Position numbers and translations under genes: made by a program. Shown here piece after piece: positions 1 to 9,779 of a stretch of DNA of 64,000 bases. Under the pieces are notes generated by a model. The model was not told the origin of the DNA and made no database searches. It saw nothing but the letters and a program-made list of their open reading frames with translations. This DNA comes from Fragum whitleyi (taxonomy: Eukaryota; Mollusca; Bivalvia; Cardiida; Cardiidae), in assembly GCA_948146395.1 (NCBI GenBank), contig OX411551.1, positions 43,682,796 through 43,746,795 of the forward strand, read 5' to 3'. Numbering within the stretch: position 1 is the stretch's first letter; each line of letters opens with the position of its first letter.

Positions 1-401
1 AATTTCCTGGTAATTTTCCAAGTCCAGCATCTGTATCTTCCTCAAAAATCAATGGACCGGAACCAAACTCAAACTCGCTCTGTAACTCATTGACGCACAT
101 ACCAAAAATCAGCTCAATATCTCCAAGGGTTAAGAAAAAAAATCCGGAAAACTGAAATTTCCTGGTAATTTCTAAGTCCAGCATCCGTATCTTCCACAAA
201 AATCAATGGACCGGAACCAAACTCAAACTCGTTCTGTAACTCATTGATGCGGACTCACATACCAAAAATCAGCTCAATATCTCCAAGGGTTAAGAAAAAA
301 AGTCCGGAAAACTGAAATCCGGACTGACAGACAGACGGACGGACAGACGGACGGAGCGCAAACCTATAGTCCCCTTTGGCTTTCGCTGGTAGGGGACTAA
401 A
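1..401 (+). repeat. Tandem-repeat interspersed element, left end outside window
   Basis: Two copies of a roughly 155-bp unit (about 1-157 and 158-317, each ending in AAAAATCCGGAAAACTGAA-type sequence) are followed by a GACGGACGGACAGACGG microsatellite and a terminal hairpin, TAGTCCCC ... GGGGACTA (366-398), then AAAA. This is the 3' half of the tandem-repeat plus microsatellite plus hairpin design seen elsewhere in the window. Short ORFs over it are non-coding readings of the repeat. Confidence 0.75.
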
Positions 402-910
402 AATACAGAAAGAGTGTGGAAAAATTGAAAAAGGCTGCAAAAAGCAACATCTTCATTTCTCACAACCATCAAACTTAAAAAGGAAATAAAGAAATATTTT
501 CAAATGCTATGAACTGGAAATAATTTTCATAATGAAGCCTGAAATGTTGCCATCTAGTTTCAGATAATCACATTATCAACATTATAATTTAATTATGAAA
601 TTTCAGCCTAGGGAGAAATTTCATGCGACTATTTCTACAAAAATATTGCTGTTGATTCAAGATATGCATTTTCATTGAAATGAAGGCACTCTTTTGAAAG
701 TATAGCACTGTTTTATTGACCCAAATCTTACCCCTGCTATTTAGATGAATAAAAACCTGATTATTCCTACTCGGCTTTGCATGTGCTTTTATAGGAATGA
801 ATAATAAACGGTATTGAATGTAAAATATATCATGTTAATTGATAATATACATGGGTAATTGTTATTTAAGCATTTTTTCCATAGAGGTCAAAATCATGTA
901 AAAAAAAAAA
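402..910. other. No feature seen
   Basis: AT-rich sequence without a convincing ORF, splice-flanked exon or inverted repeat. It ends in a poly-A run immediately before the next element. Confidence 0.6.
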
Positions 911-2528
911 AACAAGAGGACCAAGATGGTCCTAGATCGCTCACCTGAGTCTCTATGACCCCTGGGACATCACATTAATTAGATAGGCAGATGTCAAAAA
1001 GAAGTTAATTACCTAAGATCAATACCATGGAACGTTTTCAGCGAAGAGCAAGACAGATATGCCTTTTTTCTCTTTGATTCTATATAAAAAGGGATGCACC
1101 CGGCTGGACCCCAAAAGTGACCCCAGGGTCTTGATATGAACAAACTTTGTAGAGGTCCACTAGATGATGCTACATTCTAGATATGAAAGCTGTCTGCCTT
1201 CTGGTTTCAGAGAAGAAGATTTTTGAAGGTTTTTCCATTTTCACCCATCATGCTCAACTGAGCTGAAAGGGATGCGCCCGGGTGAAGCCCAAAGGGTCTT
1301 GATATGAACAAACTTGGTAGGGGCCCACAAGATGATGATACATACCAAAAATAAAAGCAGTGTGCCCTCTGGTTTTGATTAAAGAAGATTTTAAAAGATT
1401 TTCACTCTTTGATTCTATGTAAAAAGGGTTACGCCCGGGTGGAGCCCAAATATGATCCTAGGGTCTTGATATGAACAAACTTGATAGAGGTCCACTAGAT
1501 GATGCTACATACCAAATATGAAAGCTGTCTGCCTTCTGGTTTTATAGAAGAAAATTTTTGAAGATTTTCATTTTTTTACCCTTCGTGCTCATTAGAGATA
1601 AAGGGATGCACCTGTGCAAAGCCCAAATATGACCCAAGGGTCATGATATAAACAAACTTGGTAGAGGCCCACTAGGTGATGCTACGCACCAAATATTAAA
1701 GCTGTCTGCCATCCTGTTACAGAGAAGAAGATTTTTAAAGATTTTTCGCTCTTTGATTCTATGTAAAAAGGGTTGGGCCCTGGCAAAGCCCAAACATGAC
1801 CCCAGGGTCTTGATATGAACAAACTTCGTAGAGGTCCACTAGATGATGCTACATTCTAGATATGAAAGCTGTCTGCCTTCTGGTTTCAGAGAAGAAGATT
1901 TTTGAAGATTTTCTTTTTTTTACCCTTTGTGCTCATAAGAGATAAAGGGATGCACCCGTGCAAAGCCCAAATATTACCCGAGGGTCTTGATATGAACAAA
2001 CTTGGTAGAGGTCCACTAGGTGATGCTACACACCAAATATTTAAGCTGTCTGCCATCCTGTTACAGAGAAGAAGATTTTTAAAGATTTTTCGCTCTTTGA
2101 TTCTATATAAAAAGGGTTGGGCCCGGGCAAAGCCCAAATATGACCCCAGGGTCTTGATATGAACAAACTTGGTAAAAGTCCACTAGATGATGCTACATAC
2201 CAAATATGAAAGCTGTCTGCCTTCTGGTTTCAGAGAAGAAGATTTTTAAAGATTTTCATATTTTTACCCTTTTTGTTAAGGGTAAAGGGAAAGTTAAGGG
2301 TGGATTTCATTTATTTGAACAACTTTGGTAGAGCTTGACCTAAGGAACATCCCTGCCAAGTTTCATCAAGATTGGCCCACTGGTTTAGGAGGAGAAGATG
2401 TTTAAAGAAATTGTGGACGACGGACGACGCACGTCGCACGACGGACGACACACGACTGACGACGGATGACGGACATTCTACGATCCCAATAGCTCACCTT
2501 GAGCACTTTGTGCTCAGGTGAGCTAAAA
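911..2528 (+). repeat. Tandem-repeat element, GCTCACCTGAG family, copy 1
   Basis: It starts AACAAGAGGACC with a small hairpin (GGACCAAGATGGTCC) and the word CGCTCACCTGAG. A core of degenerate units of about 165-175 bp follows, each with TCTTGATATGAACAAACTTG and an AGAGAAGAAGATTTTT segment. Next comes a CGACGGACGAC-type microsatellite (2412-2475), then a terminal hairpin GCTCACCTTGAGCAC/GTGCTCAGGTGAGC and TAAAAA. The layout matches non-autonomous Helentron-associated or pearl-like elements of bivalves as I know them. There is no coding capacity. Other copies are at 15073-16342 and, reversed, 52161-53378. Confidence 0.85.
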
Positions 2529-2615
2529 AGTATATGATCCAAATCCATCATTGAAGTACATCCAGTGTCAGTTGCACACAAATCCATCCATAGGAAATTA
2601 GAAAGAGTTATCAGA

Positions 2616-2922
2616 AACAAGATGTGGTTGAGGAACATTACTGCCCCCTAAACAGCAGTTTTTCTCCTTTTTATGTGACCTTGATAATTGATCTTGACCT
2701 TGTCTGAATTTGAGACCATTTCCTTGATATTCAATGTGTAAATATGAGAGGAACCAACATGCTAAATATGAGCGTTATAACTTGCATAGTTTTGGCGGAA
2801 AATGTTTAGTTCACAGGTTAAGTTTTCAGAGACAGTCAGACATATAGACAGACAGATGGATGGATATACCAATACCAGTAAAACATAATGCCCCCTATGT
2901 GTTGATGTGGGGGATAATAAAA
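2616..2922 (+). repeat. Short interspersed element, ATGCCCCC family, copy 1
   Basis: Begins AACAAGATGTGGTTGAGGAAC and the word CTGCCCCC. The interior has CTTGACCTTG-type sequence and a GACAGACAGATGGATGG microsatellite. It ends with a hairpin-like segment, GCCCCCTATGTGTTGATGTGGGGG, then ATAATAAAAA. Relatives are at 6597-6890 and, reversed, 34555-34774. Confidence 0.7.
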
Positions 2923-3273
2923 AGTTTGATCAAAAGTCCTGAATACAATGTAATCCTGTTAATCACGAATCAATTCAAATCAGCACATATGTAGTTTTTG
3001 ATCAAGGCCCAAAGATTACCAAACTTTTTAAAGTGAAAGTTAATTGCAGATTTTTTCAGCCCAAATCTTTGAAAAGTGGAATTCTTAAACAATTTCTTAT
3101 TTTTTATCTTATATTGTTTGAGCCTATCAAAATTGTCTCATTTAGACAATTCTTATGGGTTCAAACATTATGAGATTCAGTAAAATGTTTGCAACAATCT
3201 TTATATGCTGTCAAAATGGTCTGTTTTATTAATCAAGAAATATTGTTTAAGAGACCATACCGTTTTTTGATGT

Positions 3274-3610
3274 ACAGTAAAACTTGTGTTAAGCAATCAC
3301 TAAAGGGGCCACCAAAAAGCAGTTGTTTGTGGCAATAGTTGGTTAATATGAAATACCATGATAAATGTTACAGTTCACTTTGATAGAATTTATTGGTTGA
3401 CGGTCAAGTCATACTAAAGTCATACTAAATCCTATGATGTTCGGATCCATTTGAACTGTCTTATTGAGACAATTCTAATGGGCTCAAACAACATAAGATT
3501 CAACAATAACCAATTGTTTGTTAAGAATGTACCCTTTATCAGAGATTTTGCTTAATGTCATGGGAATTTTTTATGGTGATTGCATAAGAGACATGGTCGC
3601 TCCAGCAATA
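3274..3610 (-). repeat. MITE-like repeat, ACAGTAAAACTTGTGTTAAG family
   Basis: Starts ACAGTAAAACTTGTGTTAAGC, passes through GAGACAATTCTAATGGG with a palindromic centre, and ends near a degraded AAGCAACC-type end. The same block in the other orientation is at 27697-28034, and fragments are at 47478-47552, 50098-50345 and 51385-51458. No ORF. Boundaries are approximate. Confidence 0.55.
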
Positions 3611-3639
3611 TCAACTGTATTCATCCATTTCTGCTACAG

Positions 3640-4012
3640 ATAACCACCCTTTTTACCTGCAATACTTTTACTGAGGTTGTCTATTTGTACATATTAACTA
3701 TCTCCCTCCTCCTTACCTCAAATACTTTTACTGAGTTTGTCTATTTGTACATATTAACTATCTCCCTCCTCCTTACCTGAAATACTTTTACTGAGGTTGT
3801 CTATTTGTACATGTAAACTATCTCCCTCCTCCTTACCTGAAATACTTTTACTGAGGTTGTCTATTTGTACATGTAAACTATCTCCCTCCTCCTTACCTGA
3901 AATACTTTTACTGAGGTTGTCTATTTGTACATGTAAACTATCTCCCTCCTCCTTACCTGAAATACTTTTACTGAGGTTGTCTATTTGTACATGTAAACTA
4001 TCTCCCTCCTTG
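3640..4012. repeat. 60-bp tandem repeat, about six units, overlapping an exon
   Basis: Six nearly identical 60-bp units with the phase of the right-most four almost perfect. On the - strand each unit reads in frame as 20 residues (GDSLHVQIDNLSKSISGKEE), a heptad-like amphipathic segment. Each unit also contains CAG|GTAAGG, a good splice-donor match. The array therefore straddles the 3' end of the exon at 3957-4074. It is a direct-repeat array without spacers, so it is not CRISPR-like. Confidence 0.9.
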
Positions 4013-4074
4013 TTTAGCTTGTCTATCTGTTGCTCTATGTCAGTCATGGTTCTGGTAACAGGATCAATCTCCCG
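3957..4074 (-). CDS. Putative coiled-coil exon of an acidic repeat protein
   Basis: On the - strand an acceptor (CTAATTTACAG) opens at 4074. The frame reads REIDPVTRTMTDIEQQIDKL, then the first 20-residue GDSLHVQIDNLSKSIS repeat, up to a CAG|GTAAGG donor at 3957. The sequence is hydrophilic with spaced I/L residues, as in coiled coils. Entry is phase 0, which matches the phase-0 donor of the exon ending at 5085. If the donors in the array are ignored, the frame stays open through the whole array, so the number of 20-residue repeats may vary with donor choice. I do not recognise the family. Exon calls rest only on splice-site and phase agreement. Confidence 0.5.
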
Positions 4075-4159
4075 CTGTAAATTAGATATACTTCCAGAGG
4101 TACAGATAAGAAGGGGTATTTCCAGTCTAAAATCTTTATTTCTTATTGAAACCCTATAT

Positions 4160-4212
4160 TGTGGGTACTCATTTGAATTGTCTCCATGAGATGATATCAA
4201 TGAGTACCCACA
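4160..4212. repeat. Short palindromic repeat, TGTGGGTACTCAT ends
   Basis: Perfect 13-bp inverted ends (TGTGGGTACTCAT ... ATGAGTACCCACA) enclose about 27 bp. A related element with GGGTACCCAT ... ATGAGTACCCAC ends lies at 6900-6952. The copy here sits about 85 bp upstream, in the sense of the - strand gene, of the exon at 4074. Confidence 0.7.
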
Positions 4213-4265
4213 AAATAGAATTTATGCAACCATAATTGAAAAAAATTAATTTGAAGTCCAAAATA

Positions 4266-4490
4266 CCCCCTCTATCTGAAGCTCCCAATAAAAGGGAGAA
4301 GAAATAAGAGCACATTCCAACAGGGCCCTAATTGGTACAAAATGCATCTAGAGTTATCACCCTTCAAAGTATAGGTTGCTCTTTTGATAGTGAACATGTG
4401 TGCCAAGTTTCAAGTGAATGTCTGATACCAGAGATATCACAAAATGTCAAAGTTTTCACATGATGACAACAACCATTTTGACTCTAATAA
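4266..4490 (+). repeat. Fragment of the ACAAGAGC tandem-repeat family
   Basis: Contains AAAATGCATCTAGAGTTATC, the ATAGGTTGCTCTTTTGAT block, GTGCCAAGTTTCAAGTGAAT and ACCAGAGATATCACAAAATG. The same blocks occur in order at 14086-14425 and reversed at 26146-26444. Both termini are missing here, so it is an old fragment. Confidence 0.6.
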
Positions 4491-4669
4491 AGTAGAAACA
4501 CTACCGTTATCTCCTTTTCTTTGATGCTTGATTTGATCTCTGTGTTCCCTTTAACACTCTGTTTTCCTCGACCAATCATCTGGCTAGAATACGGATGTAA
4601 GCGTGGCTTAAACTTCTTTCTCTAGATAAAAAGAAGAAGATACGTGACAGATAAATCAGTCAGCCCCTT

Positions 4670-4840
4670 TAGCTCAGCATCTTACTTCAAAAAAAGTACA
4701 GGTTGAAATTGTGGGTTTGATTCCCGGGGTTGCACAATAACAAACTAATTGTCTTTAGGATGAGACACAAGCCAATCGTACCACATGAAACAACAATCCC
4801 GATTGGCTGAAATTAATTTCCTGTTACAATTTAATCAATG
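4670..4840 (+). repeat. tRNA-related SINE
   Basis: A tRNA-like head (CCCCTTTAGCTCAGCATCTT ... GGTTTGATTCCCGGGG) with pol III A- and B-box-like segments precedes CAAACTAATTGTCTTTAGGATGAGAC. That tail also occurs at 36037 in another SINE. The head has no foldable complete cloverleaf in a 75-nt span, so this is a SINE rather than a tRNA gene. Confidence 0.55.
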
Positions 4841-5084
4841 GTTATACTTTATACAACCAGGCCCTGTTAGGTATATCTATTTCTTTAAAGCTTTCAATTA
4901 GGTTATTAAGTTTTCTTACTAGATTATCACTTGATAACTCAAAAATTGGTCTTACACTTAAACAAAACTATCATTCCCTATCTTTACAAAAAGGACAGTT
5001 GCTTGCTTCAGGGTGAAATGAAAGTCTAAAAAATGAATTGACGTTTCACTGAAATAAACAAATTTATCTACTATGTGTACTGAC

Positions 5085-5591
5085 CTGGCATTTCCAAGAC
5101 CTCTCCATATCATCAGAATCCTCATCTTGTGACTGACCATGTTCCACAGCAGCATAGTCATCATCTACATCAGCATTACTATCATCATTATAGTCGAGTT
5201 CTACAATACCAGCATTAGCACCATCCATTTCATCATCATAAATATAGGAATCCAACCTTTCAGATTTAAATGTATCTACTTTACCACCATCAGACAATGT
5301 GTGGTTATCCAGACTAGAATCCTTATCTATATTAGGGCTGTCTGTTGTTAGATTAATTAGTCCAGATCGTAGACCTATGTGAGATAGCAGCTGGAGGCTA
5401 GGAACGGATGTAATGGTAGTACTGGTGTGAGAAATACCAGGAATCCATTGTAAGGTGCTCCAGCCGCCGCGATATAGCTGAAATAATGTTTAAAAGCAGC
5501 GTAAAACCCCATTCAATCAATCAATCAATTAGTCCAGGCTTTTCACTGTCACAACCTTCACCAGTATTATCAGCACCAATACCCGAGTCAT
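5085..5591 (-). pseudogene. Acidic repeat-protein exon interrupted by a SINE
   Basis: - strand acceptor TTTTTTGTAG at 5592, then a frame (phase 1) reading DDSGIGADNTGEGCDSEKPG. After the SINE at 5366-5527 the same frame resumes as LTTDSPNIDKDSSLDNHTLS, then an Asp-rich stretch (DSYIYDDEMDG, DYNDDSNADVDDDYAAVEH) and WKCQ before a CAG|GTCAGT donor at 5085. Without the SINE the exon is open end to end. With it, reading hits TGA just inside the SINE tail. The LSDGGKVDTFKSERLDSYIY segment recurs in the degraded exon at 5640-5994. It is either a broken allele or gene, or the SINE copy is polymorphic. Function unknown. Confidence 0.55.
5366..5527 (-). mobile_element. SINE inserted in an exon, 10-bp target duplication
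   Basis: 162 bp flanked by perfect direct repeats ATTAGTCCAG (5356-5365 and 5528-5537). In the + direction the 3' end is GCAGCGTAAAACCCCATTCA followed by (ATCA)n, a common mollusc SINE tail. The uninterrupted sequence (TTAGTCCAGAC) is preserved in the paralogous exon at about 5930, showing the empty site. The insertion is therefore clean and post-dates the exon duplication. Confidence 0.85.
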
Positions 5592-5639
5592 CTACAAAAA
5601 AGAAATCTTCAATTAATTATATATCAATATCATTATCAA

Positions 5640-5994
5640 AACCATCTTCATTATGATTATCACAGTTGACTCGCACCGTATCAGGATTAGCACCGTCCTT
5701 ATTATCCTCATAAACATAAGAATCCAACCTTTCAGATTTGGCTGTATCTACTTTACTGACATCAGACAATGTATAGTCTTCTAGTCTAAGTAATCTTTAT
5801 CTTCATCAACACAAGAATCCAACCTTTCAGATCTCACTGTTTCTACTTTGTATGCTTTACCAGCATCAGACAGTGTGTGTTTATCTAGACTAGATTCTTT
5901 TTCTATATTAGGGCTGTCTGTTGTTAGATCTATTAGTCCAGACATATCATTGTCACTTCTTTCTCAGAGTTATCAACAACAACTCCTTCGTCAT
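5640..5994 (-). pseudogene. Degraded second copy of the acidic repeat exon
   Basis: An acceptor (AATTTGTAG) at 5995 and phase 1 entry (DDEGVVVDNSEKE) mirror the exon at 5591. After SEKE a one-base offset puts the frame into TAA; one frame over it continues DNDMSGLIDLTTDSPNIEKE, and a second offset follows before LEDYTLSDVSKVDTAKSERL. The LSD-x-K-V-(D/E)-T-x-x-SERLDS motif occurs twice here and once in the neighbouring exon, so exon and motif duplications built this region. The frameshifts suggest decay, unless they are assembly errors. No clean donor was found. Confidence 0.45.
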
Positions 5995-6009
5995 CTACAA
6001 ATTACAAAT

Positions 6010-6251
6010 ATGAACCTGTGCGTGACATTTCAAACAATTTGAAATATCTTGAGTTTAAAACATTGAGCGGTATGGACAGTCACAGAGTGCAAAAAGAATA
6101 TTGACTGTCTGTCGTAAGATACTTTTAGACCTTATCTATCTATAGAGGGCAAAGTGAAGACTCTTGACAGACTGTGCGGAAGCACAGGCTGGTCAGAGTC
6201 TTTGCTTGGCACAAAATAGAAATGGTTGGAAATGCCATGCACAGACTCATA
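6010..6251. repeat. MITE, TGTGACATTTCCAAC family, copy 1
   Basis: Inverted ends (GAACCTGTGCGTGACATTTC and its diverged complement at 6230-6251) enclose a second inner inverted repeat around GACTCTTGACAGACTGTGCG / CACAGGCTGGTCAGAGTC. Copies are at 35019-35270, 42682-42922 and 61306-61524, with fragments near 51490 and 54110-54566. Non-coding. Confidence 0.75.
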
Positions 6252-6278
6252 TTCAATTCAATCAATATCTGTACTTAC

Positions 6279-6374
6279 TTATTTTTATAAATTCCATGTC
6301 CGTTTCCGGCGTGCCTTTTCTGTCTTGCCACTTGATGTCATAATCGTCATCTATCTCAACATACTCAGGCAGAT
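6279..6374 (-). CDS. Exon 2 of the putative acidic repeat protein
   Basis: Between TTTATTTCAACAG (acceptor) and GTAAGTAC (strong donor) lies a 96-bp open exon, phase 1 in and phase 1 out. It reads DLPEYVEIDDDYDIKWQDRK then GTPETDMEFIK. Both phases fit exon 1 (donor at 7025) and the next acceptor at 5995. The composition (Asp/Glu-rich) resembles the downstream exons. No domain is recognised. Confidence 0.6.
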
Positions 6375-6596
6375 CTGTTGAAATAAAGATTACCAGTAAC
6401 AATTTTTCAGTGTTTTTCAGTGGTTAATCAAGAAAATCAAGATGTTCATAGAAGCATGTGCAGTTTCCAAGCAATAGCATTAGTCGAATCAGAGATTTGA
6501 TACTGTTTGACGTAAAAACCAAAACATTAAGCCTACACAAAGGTGAGCAGAAGAGCCCCCCCCCTGTCTAAATTCATTTCAAGTATTTCTAAAAAA

Positions 6597-6890
6597 AACA
6601 AGATGTGTTTGTGAAACACTAATGCCCCCGTAACAGCATTTTTTTCAAAGTTTGACTTTGACAGATGACCTTGACCTTGTCACATGACCTTGACTTTGGT
6701 ATCAGCAGATGCGGATCATTGAGATCTATCATCATGCCAAATATGAGCCTTGTATCTTGAATAGGCTTGAAGATTTTGGCAATGCTAAGTTTTTTGGTTA
6801 AGTTTTGCAGACAGACAGACAGACGGACGGACAGACAGAAGGACAACGGTAAAACAATATGACCCCGATCTTTCGATGCGGGGGCATATA
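6597..6890 (+). repeat. Short interspersed element, ATGCCCCC family, copy 2
   Basis: AACAAGATGTG with a GTGTTTGTGAAACAC hairpin, the word AATGCCCCCG, CTTGACCTTGTCACATGAC, a GACAGACAGACGGACGG tract, and the terminal segment CGATGCGGGGGCAT that is the reverse of the 5' word. A (TA)n tract follows. No coding capacity. Confidence 0.8.
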
Positions 6891-7024
6891 TATATGTATT
6901 GGGTACCCATTTCAGTCATCTGGGAAAGATTACTGAAAATGAGTACCCACAACACAGGGTTAATAGCCTTCCACTTGAAGTATCCCACTTGTCTCTGAGT
7001 TATTCTGTATCTCTAGAATTTTAC

Positions 7025-7326
7025 CATCTTCATTTGTATCCTTGGGCTCAACTTTAATCGGTGAAAATCGTTTCTGCAGAGGCTTTACGATCACATCTTC
7101 AACAATCGCTGACTTCTCTGAGCTCCCACTTGAACTGATAATTTGGACCTCAACACCTTCATAGGCCAACCTCTCCTCTAGGACAGGGTCACAAAGGTCA
7201 AGGTTATGGTCCTCTTGGTCATCCCTGGCCACGGACAATTTGGTTGGTTGGTCCATTTTTGTAGTATTTGTGGGTTGACGGGTCACAATTCAGTCATCCA
7301 TTCTTAGTGAGCTGCATTTATAACCT
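7025..7326 (-). CDS. First coding exon of the putative acidic repeat protein
   Basis: An acceptor (TTTACTTACAG) at 7327 opens an exon with 5' UTR that contains a short ATG...TGA upstream ORF. The likely start is ATG at 7256 (MDQPTKLSVARDDQEDHN). An upstream in-frame TGA excludes a longer N-terminus within this exon. The protein is hydrophilic with a run of serines (ISSSGSSEKS) and continues to EDTNEDG-type sequence. The donor ATG|GTAAAA at 7025 is moderate but gives the phase 1 needed by exon 2. Without that donor the frame stops at TAA at 6960. Five exons (7326 to 3957) can be chained in phase apart from the two damaged ones. Product unknown. Confidence 0.5.
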
Positions 7327-7599
7327 GTAAGTAAAGAACGTTATTCTTTAGTGCTTTTTGGTGGTTTATCGAGAAATAACGGTAGATTATCACTTGATAA
7401 TCTTACCACAAAAGCAGTAAAATTATCAGAACATCATACCCTGCTTTGTGCATAACATCCTTTCTAACATCATCTATGCCGGGTGAAATAAGTGACGTCA
7501 CAATGAACTTTGCATAGCAATCACATGCAAAAAGACGCGCTTTACGAAAATATGTATTAGGAATTTCACACTTTCTCGTCTCATTTTTGCAATGAAGGA

Positions 7600-7762
7600 A
7601 TAGATTAATTGTTTGTTTTTCCAGTAAGATCGATTAATATTTCATTTTGTGAACAACAAAAGCTATATTTTCACTTGTTGCTCCATCGTGTAAATATAGC
7701 TTTTGTTGTTCATTCAAAGAATATAAATCGATCTTACACTGAAACAAACAATTATCCTCTAT
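7600..7762. repeat. Long imperfect palindrome
   Basis: Two arms of about 75 nt: ATTAATTGTTTGTTTTTCCA / AAACAAACAATTATCCTCTA outside and GAACAACAAAAGCTATATTT / AAATATAGCTTTTGTTGTTC inside, with a short loop. It would fold as one hairpin. It could be a MITE, but no target duplication was identified. Confidence 0.75.
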
Positions 7763-8084
7763 TTCTTTACAGTAGTGTTTGGCAATCAATTTAAAATCAC
7801 AATCGATAATTGTTTTTTAGTTGGAAGAGTAAATCATCTAATGATCGATTGTATAATCATTTCTTAAAAAAGTAATACAGCACTCCCAGTATCATTCTTT
7901 TGAAGAAAGGAATATGACAGTTTAGTTAAAACTCATGACCTAAAGACTCATCCTGCAGATTTTGCTACCAACTCTATGGCTCAGCATGAAACAGTTGTAA
8001 CTGCCTACATGAGAGTTCCTTTCTTTGAATAGGGATTAATGTTGCTTTTAAAAGTTCTTCAGTCATATAAAAGCAGCTGGAGTT
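7763..8084. repeat. Diverged partial copy of the AGTGTTGGGC element
   Basis: From 7775 (GTAGTGTTTGGCAATCAATT) the sequence tracks the 5' part of the element at 8085 (same TAATTG(T/G)TTTTTAGTTGGAAGAG block and the same ACAGCACTCC region). It runs into a GGCTCAGCATGAAACAGTTG palindrome arm near 7980. The 3' end is missing. No gene seen. Confidence 0.55.
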
Positions 8085-8468
8085 AGTGTTGGGCAATCGG
8101 TTTCAAATCACAATTGATAATTGGTTTTTAGTTGGAAGAGTAAACCAACTGATGATAGATTGTATAATCGTTTTCTTCAAAAATTAATACAGCACTCCAT
8201 TTGAACAATAGAATGTGAAAGTTTAGTTTAAACTCATGACCTAAAGACTCTTTTTGCAGATTTTCTAAACATATAGGCAGTTACAACTGTTTCATGCTGA
8301 GCCATCAAACCTATGTCAGTTCTGATACAACAAAATTGAAATATTTGGCTCTCATTTATATTGTTGTAGGAACTGATTTATCGATTAAGAAATTTCTTAG
8401 ACAATTATCACAAATGGAAGCAAAAACCAACTGATTATATATTATAATCAATTAATCTGCCCATCACT
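8085..8468. mobile_element. hAT-like non-autonomous element
   Basis: Ends AGTGTTGGGC ... GCCCATCACT form a short terminal inverted repeat typical of hAT MITEs. The interior is AT-rich and contains a GGCAGTTACAACTGTTTCAT palindrome arm. The right end alone is repeated at 12060-12117. No transposase. A target duplication was not clear. Confidence 0.6.
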
Positions 8469-8497
8469 TGTCCATTTTCAAGGTTGGTTTGAAATAA

Positions 8498-9779
8498 GGA
8501 AGTGACTAGCTGTACGGGTCCGTACAGCTAGTCTGGTAGGCTTAACGCACGGACCCCTACGGCTAGCCAGTCCTCACTGGACAGGCTAGCTGTACGGGAG
8601 TTTTTCAACCAATCAGAATACAGAACGGGAATGAATAATAGATGTTATGTTTCTATTCGCGTACTTCAATATTTTTCCGTTCTGTCTGTATGTGGCTTAA
8701 AGATATATAAAATATATGTAGTGAAAATGTTGAAGTCTATTTACGGACGACAAAGGGGTAAAAATATATCTTCCTTGATACGGAAATTATAAGGATATTA
8801 TTCGATGGGCAATCAAATTGTTGCAATGTCGCATTGAACATGGACCCTGCTTCCCTGCATTGAATAATTCTTAAAATACGATCCACTTGAAAACTCTTAT
8901 TACCGGAGATTTACACTGTTATTTTTTTTTTGTGGGAAAAGGCTAGAAAGAAGGAAATTCAAATTTTCGTTGTCGTTGGAACATTACAGAAATTACACAT
9001 TTAAAATGACTTTTTGTTTGTAGATTAAAATCGAAATACGAAAAAATTCAGATAACCAAAATCTGCAAGTTGGAAAAGCAATGGAATGACTATGTTAATG
9101 GGAAAAACTAAATGCCTGGGCATATTTAAGTGTGAATTTATTTAAGTGATTGATACGACAATCTTCAAATAAGGAAATAGAAAGAATGCTTAATTTTTTA
9201 CCTTGATTTTTTAGCACCCGCCTCTAGTGAATTTTTGCCACCACAAATTTTCTTTTTGTATCGGAAAACTTCCATAACACGTTGAAATTTTTCCGGGCAC
9301 GTTTACAGGTTAACGTCCGTTCTATTACATTTGGTGAAATAGGTAAAACTATAACAAGTTAATAACAATTAATTACCAACTGGGCTTTCAAAATCATGAA
9401 ATAATGTTTGTTTCATTCCAAAACGGTGTGAAAAAAAACCTCGGGAAACATGACATAAAATACAGTAGTTAATTAGGTCGATGATTGCAAAAAACTTAGA
9501 TAACAGACCATTTTACTATAATAATCATTGTTACAGACACTTACTAGTCTTTTATGATTATTTTTCTTTTTTCTGAACATATGATAAAAGATAAAAAATC
9601 ATTGAACAATCAATAGGTGAACCCAAAGATGGAATATAATCGAAAATCAAATACAGTATTCTGATTGGTTGAAAAACTCCCGTACGGCTAGCCCATCCAG
9701 TGAAGACACGCTAGGCCTACGGGTCTGTACGTTTAGCCTACAAGACTAGTCGTACGGACCCGTACAGCTAGCCACTTCC
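8498..9779. mobile_element. MULE-like non-autonomous transposon with about 125-bp TIRs
   Basis: Left end (GGAAGTGACTAGCTGTACGG ...) and the reverse complement of the right end (GGAAGTGGCTAGCTGTACGG ...) match over about 125 bp, through to AGTTTTTCAACCAATCAGAA. A perfect 9-bp target duplication, TTGAAATAA, flanks it (8489-8497 and 9780-9788). Long TIRs with a 9-bp duplication point to the Mutator superfamily. The roughly 1-kb interior has no substantial ORF, so it depends on a transposase elsewhere. The TIR itself contains the self-complementary GTACGGGTCCGTAC near 8512. Confidence 0.85.

Noticed and set aside
255..472. Two overlapping - strand ORFs of about 60 codons
   Set aside because: They lie over the microsatellite and terminal hairpin of a tandem-repeat element; the RPSVRPSV-type repeats are translated (GACGGACGGACA)n.
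1886..2162. ORFs on both strands
   Set aside because: Readings of the 165-bp tandem unit; the same peptides recur at 15403 and 52591 wherever the repeat occurs.
3640..4012. CRISPR-like direct repeats
   Set aside because: There are no spacers; the 60-bp units are contiguous and in frame as protein repeats, in a eukaryotic context.
4680..4735. tRNA gene
   Set aside because: A- and B-box-like motifs exist, but no complete cloverleaf or anticodon arm fits; the shared downstream tail shows it is a SINE.
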